From Nocardia carnea NBRC 14403 (GTDB taxonomy: Bacteria > Actinomycetota > Actinomycetes > Mycobacteriales > Mycobacteriaceae), in the NCBI RefSeq assembly GCF_000308515.1, contig NZ_BAFV01000040.1:1-64000 (forward strand): a DNA stretch of 64,000 bases, read 5' to 3'. Shown here one piece after another: positions 24,895 through 33,320 of this stretch. The notes beneath the pieces are model-generated. The model had not been told where the DNA came from, ran no database searches, and worked only from the letters and a program-made list of their open reading frames with translations. Both the position numbers and the translations under genes were made by a program. Each line of letters starts with the position of its first letter. Position 1 is the first letter of the stretch.

Positions 24895-26271
24895 GTGGAG
24901 GCTAACGGAAACGCCGCGGCCCCGGACATAGACGACCGGCCCGTACCGGTCCCCCGCCGCGAATCGGACGCCGCGGGCAGTGCCACACCCGTTGTCCCGC
25001 AATCGATCGACCCGAAAGTGGTGCCCGCCGGACTTATCGGCTCGATCGTCGAGTATTACGACTTCGGGATCTACGGCTACCTGGCCACGGTCCTCTCGGT
25101 GGTGTTCTTCGCCAGCGAAACGGACCCGACAGGCGCCTTACTGGCCACGTTCGCGACCTTCGCCGCGGCCTTCGTCCTGCGCCCACTCGGCGGTTTGATC
25201 TTCGGACACCTCGGCGACCGATTCGGCCGGTCACGCGTTCTTGCCGCGACCATCCTGTCGATGTGCGTCGCGACCGTAGCGATCGGTATGCTGCCCACCT
25301 ATGCCGCGATCGGGGTGAGCGCGGCATTCCTCCTGGTGGTGGCGCGTTGCGTCCAGGGCATCGCCTCCGGTGGCGAAGTCGGCGGAGCTGCGGCCTACGT
25401 GGCGGAGAAATCGCCGCCCGCGCGGCGCGGATTCCTGTGTTCCACTGTGCAACTCGGTGCGCTCATGGGCGCGTTGCTGGCATCGGTGGCGGTGACGATC
25501 CTGACGTCGGTGCTGACCCATGAACAGTTGGTGGACTGGGGCTGGCGGATTCCCTTCCTGCTGAGTCTGCCGCTGGGCCTGGTCGGCCTGTGGATCCGGT
25601 ACCGGCTCGAGGATTCCGTGGCGGACAACGACCTTTCCGCGGGCGGCCGCCTCGCCTCGGCACCGGCCGCCGAACTCGTGCGCGCACACCTGCCCGGCCT
25701 GCTGCGCACGCTCGGATTATCCACTCTGCTCTTCGCCGGCTACTACGTGGTCTACGTCTACGCCTCCACACACTTGCAGCAGACCGGCGGTTTCACCACG
25801 ACGGCCGCATTCTGGTCCACCACCACGACGCTGACGGTGTCGTGCCTGGCGATGCCGTTATTCGGCCACCTCGCCGACAAGTGGGGACGGAAACCACTGT
25901 TGTTCGGCGCCGCGGTGGCCTTCGGAGTTCTGGCGGTTCCCTGCTTCGCACTGATGAACGCCGGCGACTACGGGACGGCAATACTCGCCCACGTGGTTCT
26001 GGGACTACCGGAATCCGCGCTCATGGGTGTCGTTTTCGCGACGTTCGCCGAGATGTTCCCGGCCCGCGTCCGCTACACCGGTATCGCGCTCGGGTTCAAC
26101 CTCGCGAGTATGGCGGTAGGCGGCACCGCACCGCTGATCTGTCTATGGCTGCTCGATATCACCGGCAACACGCTGGCACCGGCCTGGTTCCTCGTGACCA
26201 CTGCCGTGATAAGCGCGGCCACCGCCCTGACCTTGACCGAGACGCGCGACACCGCGCTGCGCGTCAGCTGA
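24895..26271 (+). CDS. MHS-type MFS metabolite:H+ symporter
   Basis: A 458-residue 12-helix permease of the metabolite:proton symporter group (EYYDFGIYG near residue 52, GHLGDRFGRSR loop, ARCVQGIASGGEVGG). Such proteins import di- and tricarboxylates, betaines or other organic acids. The start is GTG 24895 with AGGAGG eight bases upstream. The polar 40-residue N-terminus is long but cytoplasmic. It is the first gene of unit III, directly downstream of operator C. Confidence 0.93.
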   Translation: MEANGNAAAPDIDDRPVPVPRRESDAAGSATPVVPQSIDPKVVPAGLIGSIVEYYDFGIYGYLATVLSVVFFASETDPTGALLATFATFAAAFVLRPLGGLIFGHLGDRFGRSRVLAATILSMCVATVAIGMLPTYAAIGVSAAFLLVVARCVQGIASGGEVGGAAAYVAEKSPPARRGFLCSTVQLGALMGALLASVAVTILTSVLTHEQLVDWGWRIPFLLSLPLGLVGLWIRYRLEDSVADNDLSAGGRLASAPAAELVRAHLPGLLRTLGLSTLLFAGYYVVYVYASTHLQQTGGFTTTAAFWSTTTTLTVSCLAMPLFGHLADKWGRKPLLFGAAVAFGVLAVPCFALMNAGDYGTAILAHVVLGLPESALMGVVFATFAEMFPARVRYTGIALGFNLASMAVGGTAPLICLWLLDITGNTLAPAWFLVTTAVISAATALTLTETRDTALRVS

Positions 26272-26285
26272 GCAGAGAGGACGCC

Positions 26286-27665
26286 GTGACAGAGCCCGAG
26301 CAGAACGAAGTGGACGTCGACGTCGTAGTGGTAGGAGCCGGTGGCGCCGGCCTCGCCGCCGCACTGGCGGCGACCGACGGCGGTGCGACCGCCGTCGTGC
26401 TGGAGAAAGAAGAACGGCCCGGCGGAAACACCGCCGCCTCGACGGGTTCGGTCCCCGGAGCCGGCAGCCGCTGGCAAACCGAGGCCGGTATCGATGATTC
26501 GGCCGAGCGGCTCGCAACCGACCTGCTGCGCCAGTCCGGTCCGCACGAGGCGGAGGACCTCGTGCGGATCCTCGCGACCGCGAGCGCGCCCCTGGTCGAG
26601 TGGCTGGTGGATACGCACCGGATCGACCTTCGGCTGATCACGGACTACAAGCATGTCGGCCACAGTGTCCCGCGATTGCACGCGCCGCCGTCACGCAAAG
26701 GACACGCCCTGATCGCCGATCTGCTGCGCGCCGCCAAGGCCGCCGACGTCGAGGTACTCACGCACAGTCCGGTGGAACGATTGATTGTCGAGGACGGCAC
26801 CGTCCGCGGCGTGGTCGTATCCGGTCGCCGCTCGGGCACCTACGAATTACGCAGCCACGCAGTGGTCTTGGCGGCCAACGGTTTCGGCGCCGATCCGGCG
26901 ATGATCGCCCGGTTCGCCCCGCAGGCCCGTGGGCTCGAATATCTCGGCGCGCAGGGCAGTACCGGGGAGGCAGTGCGATGGCTGCTCGACCTCGGCGCGA
27001 CCATGGCGAACAGCTCCGCCTTCCAGGGCTACGCGGCAGTCGCGAACCCGCACGGCTCGATCACCTCGTGGACCACGGTGGAGCACGGCGGGATCCTCGT
27101 CGACGCCCGCGGTGCACGCATCGGCGACGAAACGATCGGATATTCGGGATTCGTGTCCGAGGTCTCGCGAGTGCCCGGACCGGTACATGTCCTCTTCGAT
27201 ACGAGGATCCGCGATTCGGTTGCCGCCCATGAGGAAGAATTCGCCGATCTGGTCGCCGCCGGCGGGGTGAAGGAAGCAGCCGATCTTCCCGCGCTCGCCA
27301 CGGCGATCGGGGCGGATGTCGACGAACTGACTCGCACCCTCGAGACGGCATATGCCGCGGCGGCCGGCTCGGCCCCCGATCCCACCGGCCGTAGCGAATG
27401 GGGCTGGGGTCCGTTGCGGCCGCCGTACGCCGCCGTACGGGCGATCCCCGCGCTTTTCCATACCCAGGGCGGAGTGCAGGTAGACGCCCACGCTCGCGTT
27501 CTCGGTGCCGCGGGCCCGATTCCCGGTGTGTACGCGACCGGTGGGGTCGCCGCCGGAGTGAGCGGCCGAGACGGCGGAGCCGGTTACTCCTCCGGCAACG
27601 GACTACTCGCCGCGCTCGGCCTCGGCATGCTCGCAGGCCGGCACGCCGCCGTATCCCGCGCCTGA
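26286..27665 (+). CDS. FAD-dependent dehydrogenase (fumarate-reductase/TcuA-like)
   Basis: A 459-residue flavoprotein with the dinucleotide-binding GAGGAG at 17-22, the LEKEERPGGNT segment and a C-terminal GGVAAGVSGRDGGAGYSSGNGLL FAD site, as in soluble fumarate-reductase-like enzymes. The family forms or reduces a C=C next to a carboxylate; TcuA oxidises tricarballylate. A GTG at 26286 with GAGAGGA upstream is chosen. The much longer open frame to 25590 lies within the permease gene and is rejected. Lying between two permease genes recalls the TcuA-TcuC pairing. Confidence 0.88.
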   Translation: MTEPEQNEVDVDVVVVGAGGAGLAAALAATDGGATAVVLEKEERPGGNTAASTGSVPGAGSRWQTEAGIDDSAERLATDLLRQSGPHEAEDLVRILATASAPLVEWLVDTHRIDLRLITDYKHVGHSVPRLHAPPSRKGHALIADLLRAAKAADVEVLTHSPVERLIVEDGTVRGVVVSGRRSGTYELRSHAVVLAANGFGADPAMIARFAPQARGLEYLGAQGSTGEAVRWLLDLGATMANSSAFQGYAAVANPHGSITSWTTVEHGGILVDARGARIGDETIGYSGFVSEVSRVPGPVHVLFDTRIRDSVAAHEEEFADLVAAGGVKEAADLPALATAIGADVDELTRTLETAYAAAAGSAPDPTGRSEWGWGPLRPPYAAVRAIPALFHTQGGVQVDAHARVLGAAGPIPGVYATGGVAAGVSGRDGGAGYSSGNGLLAALGLGMLAGRHAAVSRA

Positions 27666-27692
27666 ACTCGACGAACAATCAGGAGCCAATCC

Positions 27693-29015
27693 GTGTCCTC
27701 TTCACCCCCGGCGCGCGCCGGCCAGTCGCGACGCGCCGCGATCGGCAGCTTCGTCGGCACAACTTTCGAGTGGTACGACTTCTTCATCTACGGCACGATG
27801 GCTTCGCTGGTGTTCGGGCAGGTGTTCTTCCCGACCCAGGACGGGGTGGTCGGCACCCTGGCGGCGTTCGCGACCTTCGCTGTCGGATTCCTCGCCAGAC
27901 CATTCGGCAGTATCCTCTTCGGGCACTACGGTGACCGGCTCGGACGGCGTAACGTCCTGATCGTCACGCTGCTGATCATGGGTAGCGCGACGGTCCTCAT
28001 CGGATGCATTCCCTCCTACGACACGATCGGTGTCTGGGCGCCGGTCCTGCTCATCGTGTGCCGGATCGCTCAGGGCGTGGCACTCGGGGGCGAATGGGGT
28101 GGCGCCGCGCTGCTGTCCGTGGAGAACGCGCCCGCCGACCGGCGCGGGTTGTTCGGTTCGTCGACGCAGGTCGGCTCACCGGCCGGGCTGCTGCTGGCCA
28201 GTCTGGTCATCTCGGCATCCGCGGCCGTCAGCGGAGACGAGTTCGAGCAGTGGGGCTGGCGGATCCCGTTTCTCGGGAGCGCGATCATCGTGGTGGTCGG
28301 TCTGGCCATCCGCCGGGGTCTCGCCGAATCGCAGGATTTCGCCGAAACCGTGCAGACCGAAGGCGTGGCGGCCGTTCCGGTAGTGCAGGTACTGCGCGAG
28401 GACTGGCGCACGGTACTCGTCGCCGCGGGACTGGGCGCCGCGAACAACGCGCTCTACTACACCGTGGCCACCTATACGCTGGCCTACGTCACCGGCACGC
28501 TCGGTATGCCGAAGGGCGAGACGATCAACCACCTCACCATCGTGTCGGTCTGCTATCTCCTGTCCATTCCGCTGTTCGGATGGCTCTCCGACAAGGTCGG
28601 ACTGCGGCGCCAGGTCGCAGTGGCGGCGCTGGCCGCGGCGGCGTTCATATTCCCGTACTTCGCCATGATCGACACCGGAAACGGCTGGATCATCCTGCTC
28701 GGAATGATCCTCGGCCTGGCGGTCATCCAATCCGCCGCCTACGCACCGCAGCCCGCTGTCTACTGCGAGCTGTTCCCGGCCAGGACGCGCTATACGGGCG
28801 CATCCTCGAGCTACGCGCTGCCGACCACGCTCGTCGGCGGTACGGCACCGTTCATCGCGACCTGGTTGTTCAGCACGACCGGGAGCAACAGTGCCATGGC
28901 CTGGTATGTGATCGCCTTGTCCTTACTCGCCGCCGGATGCGCGGAGCTCGCTCACCGCCGGCACGCCGCTTCGCTGCGTGTCGCCGGGCCGGCGGTGGAG
29001 GTGCAGAATGCCTGA
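27693..29015 (+). CDS. MHS-type MFS metabolite:H+ symporter
   Basis: A 440-residue 12-helix symporter (FEWYDFFIYG near residue 26, GHYGDRLGRRN, CRIAQGVALGGEWGG). It is a second MHS permease in the same operon but clearly divergent from the one at 24895. The two may import different substrates, or one may export a product. GTG 27693 has AGGAGC upstream. It overlaps the next gene by eight bases. Confidence 0.93.
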   Translation: MSSSPPARAGQSRRAAIGSFVGTTFEWYDFFIYGTMASLVFGQVFFPTQDGVVGTLAAFATFAVGFLARPFGSILFGHYGDRLGRRNVLIVTLLIMGSATVLIGCIPSYDTIGVWAPVLLIVCRIAQGVALGGEWGGAALLSVENAPADRRGLFGSSTQVGSPAGLLLASLVISASAAVSGDEFEQWGWRIPFLGSAIIVVVGLAIRRGLAESQDFAETVQTEGVAAVPVVQVLREDWRTVLVAAGLGAANNALYYTVATYTLAYVTGTLGMPKGETINHLTIVSVCYLLSIPLFGWLSDKVGLRRQVAVAALAAAAFIFPYFAMIDTGNGWIILLGMILGLAVIQSAAYAPQPAVYCELFPARTRYTGASSSYALPTTLVGGTAPFIATWLFSTTGSNSAMAWYVIALSLLAAGCAELAHRRHAASLRVAGPAVEVQNA

Positions 29016-30339
29016 TGTACACAATTTGCTGACCTGGGCGACCGAATCCCCCGTCCTGCCCGAGCCCGTGCTCCGGACGACGCTGACTATCGTCTGCGAC
29101 GACCTCGCAGCCATGATCGGCGCACATACCGAGCCGGAGGTTCGCTTCGTCTCGGCGCACGCGAGTGGTCCGGGTGATGCGACGGTCGTCGGTATCCCGG
29201 GCAAACGGGTCGAACGCCGGGCAGCGGCGCTCGCGAACGCGGTCGCGGCGAACTGGATCGAACTCGACGGTGGCTATCGGCCCGCGACGTGCCACGGTTC
29301 CCTGTACACGCTGCCCGCCGCGCTCGCGGAGGTCGAAACCAGTGGTGGCACACTGCGCGACCTCCTGAGTTCGGTGGCGATCGGCTACGAAGTCGTCGCG
29401 CGGATCGCACGTGCATACCGGCCGCCGCTACCGCTCGTGCTCCATCCCCACGCGACGCTCTCGCCGATCGGTGCGGCCGCCGCGATCGCCGCCGCGCGCC
29501 GGTTGCCCGCGAACCGGTTTGCGCACGCAGTGCTCGGTGCCGCCTCGATGTCGCTCACCGGCCCGTTCGGGCACGCGACCGAAGGTGCCACTGTCCGCAA
29601 CGCGTGGGCGGGGGCCGGGGCCCAACTCGGTTTCACCGCGGCGGATCTCGCCGGTGCCGGGCTGACGGCGAGTCCCACTGTGCTCGACGAAGTGTTTGCC
29701 CGTGTGGGGGGCGCCGCGCGGAACCTCGCTGAGCTGACCGATGGACTCGGGGAACGGTACGCCGTGCAGGACGGCTATCAGAAGCCCTACGCATGCTGCC
29801 AATACCTGCATTCCAGTGTCGAGGCAGCCGCGTGCGTCGCATCGGAGGTCGAGCCCGCGGCGATCTCGGCGATCGCCGTCCGAGCGCACCCGCTCGCCGC
29901 CGCGCTCACCGCCCCGGCACCCGCAACCGGTCTCGCCGGGCGGTTCTCGCTGCCGCATGCCGTCGCGACCGTCCTGTCGGCACGCGACACTTCCGCCCGG
30001 ACTTTCGCGGCGGCATCCCTGCGCGATCCCGAGGTGGCACGCTTGCGGTCCCTCGTGGCGATCGAGGAATGGACCGATCCCCCACCGCCACCACACGACC
30101 GCCCTGCACGGATACGGGTCTCGCTCGCCGACGGCCGTATCGTCGAAGAAACCGTGCTGTCCGCAGCCGGCGGGCCCGACCGCCCGCTGACCCGCGATCA
30201 GCTCCTGGCCAAGTATGAGGCCCTCACTGCGGAACTCCGGCCTGGGTTCACCGACCGGATCCGGACGCTGACCGATCCCGCTCGCCCAATGGATCTCGAT
30301 CTGCCCCTGGGCGCGCTGCTCGGCGAGGTGCTGCGATGA
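29008..30339 (+). CDS. MmgE/PrpD-family protein (divergent paralogue)
   Basis: A 443-residue protein of the 2-methylcitrate-dehydratase family, with the helical N-domain, the CHGSLYTLPAALA segment and QKPYACCQYLHSSVEAA near residue 265. The usual DDTH motif is replaced by LDGGY. This may mean an isomerase or epimerase role rather than dehydration (the family includes iminodisuccinate epimerase). GGAGGT precedes ATG 29008. It is coupled to a second PrpD-like gene by a four-base overlap. Confidence 0.88.
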   Translation: MPDVHNLLTWATESPVLPEPVLRTTLTIVCDDLAAMIGAHTEPEVRFVSAHASGPGDATVVGIPGKRVERRAAALANAVAANWIELDGGYRPATCHGSLYTLPAALAEVETSGGTLRDLLSSVAIGYEVVARIARAYRPPLPLVLHPHATLSPIGAAAAIAAARRLPANRFAHAVLGAASMSLTGPFGHATEGATVRNAWAGAGAQLGFTAADLAGAGLTASPTVLDEVFARVGGAARNLAELTDGLGERYAVQDGYQKPYACCQYLHSSVEAAACVASEVEPAAISAIAVRAHPLAAALTAPAPATGLAGRFSLPHAVATVLSARDTSARTFAAASLRDPEVARLRSLVAIEEWTDPPPPPHDRPARIRVSLADGRIVEETVLSAAGGPDRPLTRDQLLAKYEALTAELRPGFTDRIRTLTDPARPMDLDLPLGALLGEVLR

Positions 30340-31676
30340 CGGCCGCCGAACGCCTCGTCGACGGCGTCCTCGGCCTGCCGAAGGTATTGCCCGCCGAAAT
30401 CGAGCGTATCGCCCGCCTGCACCTGCTCGACGCCATCGGAGTCGCCGTCGCGGCATCCGCATGCGGCCCGGCCCGCATGCTCGCCGCCGCGCCGCGCGCC
30501 ACCGGTCCGTGCACCGTCTTGGGAACGGGATCCGGAACCGGCCCGGCCGAAGCCGCACTCGTCAACGGAACGCTCATCCACTCGCTCGAGTACGACGACA
30601 CCCACACGGGTTCGGTCATGCACGGCAGCAGTGTTCTCGCTCCGGCAGTCCTTGCCACGGCCGAGGGCCATGGCCTCGGGGGCACCGAGGTAATCCGCAG
30701 TTTCGCGGTGGGCTGGGAGGTCCTCATCCGGCTCGGGCTGGCAGCGCCCAGTGGTTTCCAGCGTGCGGGTTTCCAGGGCACGTCGGCAGCGGGCCCACTC
30801 GCCGGCGCGCTGGCCGTCGGTGTGCTGCACGACTTCGACCGCGCACAGTTGATCGACGCCGTCGCCGTCGCCGCGAGCTTCTCGGCGGGGAACTTCACCT
30901 TCCTGAGTCGCGGTGCGACGAGCAAGGCGGCGCAGGCCGGTGCCGGGGCGCAAGCCGCCATATCGGCCGCGGCCCTTGTCGAGGGCGGAATCACCGGAGC
31001 AGCGGATGTTTTCGAAGGTGACCGCGGTTTCTTCGGGCTCTACGCCCGGGACCCCGCCGCCGCCGACCGGCTGGGACAGCTTGCGGACGACCTCGGCTCC
31101 CGGTGGCATTTGGTAGCGGCCGCCTTCAAGGGTTTACCGTGCTGCCATTTCCTGCACCCGTTCGTCGAAGCGGTTGCCACGCTGGACCGGGCACCGGAGC
31201 GGATCCTGTGCCGCGTACCGGTAGGGCAGGAACAGATCATAGCCGTACCGTGGTCACGCAAACAGCGTCCCGTCCGGGCCGATGAGGCACGCTGGAGCCT
31301 GCCGTACGTACTGGCCCTCCAGGTGGTGCGCGGCGGCGTGACTCTGGAGGACTTCGTCGGCGAGCCGGATCCGGCGATCCTGGCGATGGCGGACCGCATC
31401 GAGTGGGAACCATGGCAGGATTCGGGCTATCCGGCGGTCTTCCCGGCCACGATCGAGGCCGGATTCGCCGACGGCTCGAGCCGCACAGTCCGGATCGACG
31501 ATGTGGACGGCGGCGCCCGGCGCCCCTGGGACATCCCGCGCGTAATCGGCAAGTTCCGGGACAACTGTGCCCGTGCAGGAGTCGCACCGAGGGTGGCGGA
31601 GGAGCTCGCCGGAACCCTCATCGAGGCACCGTCGCCGGATCTTTCGGCGCTGCGATCGCTGATTCCCGCTGCCTAG
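30336..31676 (+). CDS. MmgE/PrpD-family dehydratase/hydratase
   Basis: A 446-residue PrpD-fold protein that keeps the canonical EYDDTHTGS-type motif near residue 87 and the KGLPCCHFLHPFVEA segment near 264. Family members add or remove water in hydroxy-di/tricarboxylates. Downstream of a fumarate-reductase-like dehydrogenase it would hydrate the unsaturated acid, giving the substrate for the KKCGH lyase at 20997 (inference). It is the last gene of unit III; its TAG shares the CTAG at 31673-31676 with the stop of the convergent ATPase gene. Confidence 0.9.
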   Translation: MTAAERLVDGVLGLPKVLPAEIERIARLHLLDAIGVAVAASACGPARMLAAAPRATGPCTVLGTGSGTGPAEAALVNGTLIHSLEYDDTHTGSVMHGSSVLAPAVLATAEGHGLGGTEVIRSFAVGWEVLIRLGLAAPSGFQRAGFQGTSAAGPLAGALAVGVLHDFDRAQLIDAVAVAASFSAGNFTFLSRGATSKAAQAGAGAQAAISAAALVEGGITGAADVFEGDRGFFGLYARDPAAADRLGQLADDLGSRWHLVAAAFKGLPCCHFLHPFVEAVATLDRAPERILCRVPVGQEQIIAVPWSRKQRPVRADEARWSLPYVLALQVVRGGVTLEDFVGEPDPAILAMADRIEWEPWQDSGYPAVFPATIEAGFADGSSRTVRIDDVDGGARRPWDIPRVIGKFRDNCARAGVAPRVAEELAGTLIEAPSPDLSALRSLIPAA

Positions 31677-32497
31677 CCGAGATGGGCCGCACCCGGCTGC
31701 TGCACGGCCGCCGCAGAACGCGACTCCTCCGTCAGCACGTCGAGCAGTTCCTGTTCCAGCGCGGCGAACTCGGGAGTTGTGATCATGGAAAGTGCGCGCG
31801 GGCGTGGGAGATCGACAGGCACCTCACGGCGCACCGTGGCCGGGCGGGCGGACAGGACGACGACGCGGTCCGACAGATATACCGCCTCGCGGATATCGTG
31901 GGTGATCATCAGGACCATCCACCGATACCGCTGCCAGACGTCTTGTAACCAGGACTGCATCTCGGTGCGGGTCAGCGAGTCGAGCGCACCGAAAGGCTCG
32001 TCCAGTAGCAGTAGTTCGCGTTCCTGGACGACGGTTCGCAGCAGTGCGGCGCGTTGCCGCATACCGCCGGACAGCTGGGACGGGCGGGCGTTCTCGAATC
32101 CGGACAGTCCGAAGGTATCGAACAGTTCGAGGGCCCGGCGCCGCGCCTCGGCCTTCGCGACACCGTGCACCTGAAGTCCGAGAATGGTGTTGTCGAGAAC
32201 GGTTCGCCACGGGAAGAGCAGATCCTTCTGCGGCATGTAGGCGCAGTGCGCGGCCGCGGGCCGGGTCTCGTCACCGAAGCCGATCCGGCCCGAATCCAGA
32301 GTTTCCAGCCCGGCCAGCGCATTGAACAGGGTGCTCTTCCCGCACCCACTCGGACCGATGACGGAGACGAACTCACCGGGCCGCGCGGTGAACGACACAC
32401 CGGCCAGCACCTGCCGCTCCTCCTGCCGCCGGCCCGGCGGTGCAAACGATTTGGTGAGGGCGTCGACGACGAGCCGGTTGCCGTGCGGGTCAGCCAC
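31673..32497 (-). CDS. ABC transporter ATPase, thiamine-precursor type (ThiZ-like)
   Basis: A 274-residue ATPase of the nitrate/sulfonate/thiamine-precursor (TauB/SsuB/ThiZ) group: Walker A GPSGCGKST (48-56), YMPQKDLLFPW Q-loop, LSGGMRQR signature and LLLLDEPFGALD. It overlaps the permease gene by eight bases and is the last gene of the riboswitch-led operon. The role is assigned from its operon with tenA and a THI5-like binding protein. Confidence 0.92.
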   Translation of the reverse strand: MADPHGNRLVVDALTKSFAPPGRRQEERQVLAGVSFTARPGEFVSVIGPSGCGKSTLFNALAGLETLDSGRIGFGDETRPAAAHCAYMPQKDLLFPWRTVLDNTILGLQVHGVAKAEARRRALELFDTFGLSGFENARPSQLSGGMRQRAALLRTVVQERELLLLDEPFGALDSLTRTEMQSWLQDVWQRYRWMVLMITHDIREAVYLSDRVVVLSARPATVRREVPVDLPRPRALSMITTPEFAALEQELLDVLTEESRSAAAVQQPGAAHLG

Positions 32498-33320
32498 GGC
32501 GACTCCGGTGTTCCGTGCGCGACCACGGCGCGACGATCCGTTCGACCCCGAACGTCAGCAAGTACAGCGCGACACTGATGAGCGCTGTCACGAACACGGC
32601 CGCCAGCACCAAGTCGGTGCGGAACGAGTTCTTCTGCAGGCTCATATAGATACCCAGCCCCTGGCGCGCCCCGACGTATTCGGCGAATACCGCGCCGACC
32701 ACAGCGTAGGTGATGCCGATGCGCAGGGCCGTGAAGAACCGGGGTATCGCCGACGGCAGGCGCACATAGCGGAAGACCTGAGCGCGGGAAGCACCCATAC
32801 TGCGCAACAGTGCACCCGCATCCCGGTCTGCCGCGGCGAAGCCCTCGATCAGGCCGATCGCCATCGGGAAGAAGGTCACCAGCGCGACGACGAGAACCTT
32901 CGGTAGCAGGCCGAAACCGAACCAGATGACCATCAGCGGCGCGATCGCGATGATCGGCAGGGTCTGTGAGGCCACGAACAGCGGGACGAACGCGCGGCGT
33001 AGCCAGGGCGAGAAATCGACCACGACGGCCAGTAGCCAGGCCAGGCTCAGCGATAACGCGAAACCGGTGGCGGTCACTTGCAGGGTAGCGACAGCGTGAC
33101 CGGCAATCTCGCCGCGGTGTGCCCACCCCTGTTCCAGTACGCGCAGAGGTGACGGGAGCAGTTGCGGACGGATACCGCTGATCTGTACATAGGCCTGCCA
33201 GCAGGCGACCAGAACCACCACTGTCACGAACGCCGGTGCCAGTCGGCCGAGCGCCGAGAACCCCGAACCGGTTACCGGGGTCGGCGGTGGCGCGGTGCTA
33301 CGGGGAGGCGAGGTATTCAT
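32490..33320 (-). CDS. ABC transporter permease, thiamine-precursor type (ThiX-like)
   Basis: A 276-residue permease with about six helices and the conserved EAA-like loop (LLRSMGASRAQVFRYVRLPSA). ATG 33320 is used, which overlaps the binding-protein gene by 23 bases. The Shine-Dalgarno is weak, so a later start is possible. It forms the importer with its two neighbours. Confidence 0.9.
   Translation of the reverse strand: MNTSPPRSTAPPPTPVTGSGFSALGRLAPAFVTVVVLVACWQAYVQISGIRPQLLPSPLRVLEQGWAHRGEIAGHAVATLQVTATGFALSLSLAWLLAVVVDFSPWLRRAFVPLFVASQTLPIIAIAPLMVIWFGFGLLPKVLVVALVTFFPMAIGLIEGFAAADRDAGALLRSMGASRAQVFRYVRLPSAIPRFFTALRIGITYAVVGAVFAEYVGARQGLGIYMSLQKNSFRTDLVLAAVFVTALISVALYLLTFGVERIVAPWSRTEHRSRRG

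Noticed and set aside
25590..26285. Possible 230-residue N-terminal extension of the FAD dehydrogenase
   Set aside because: It overlaps the MHS permease gene in another frame, is Arg-rich, and the GTG at 26286 has a ribosome site and begins the flavoprotein directly.
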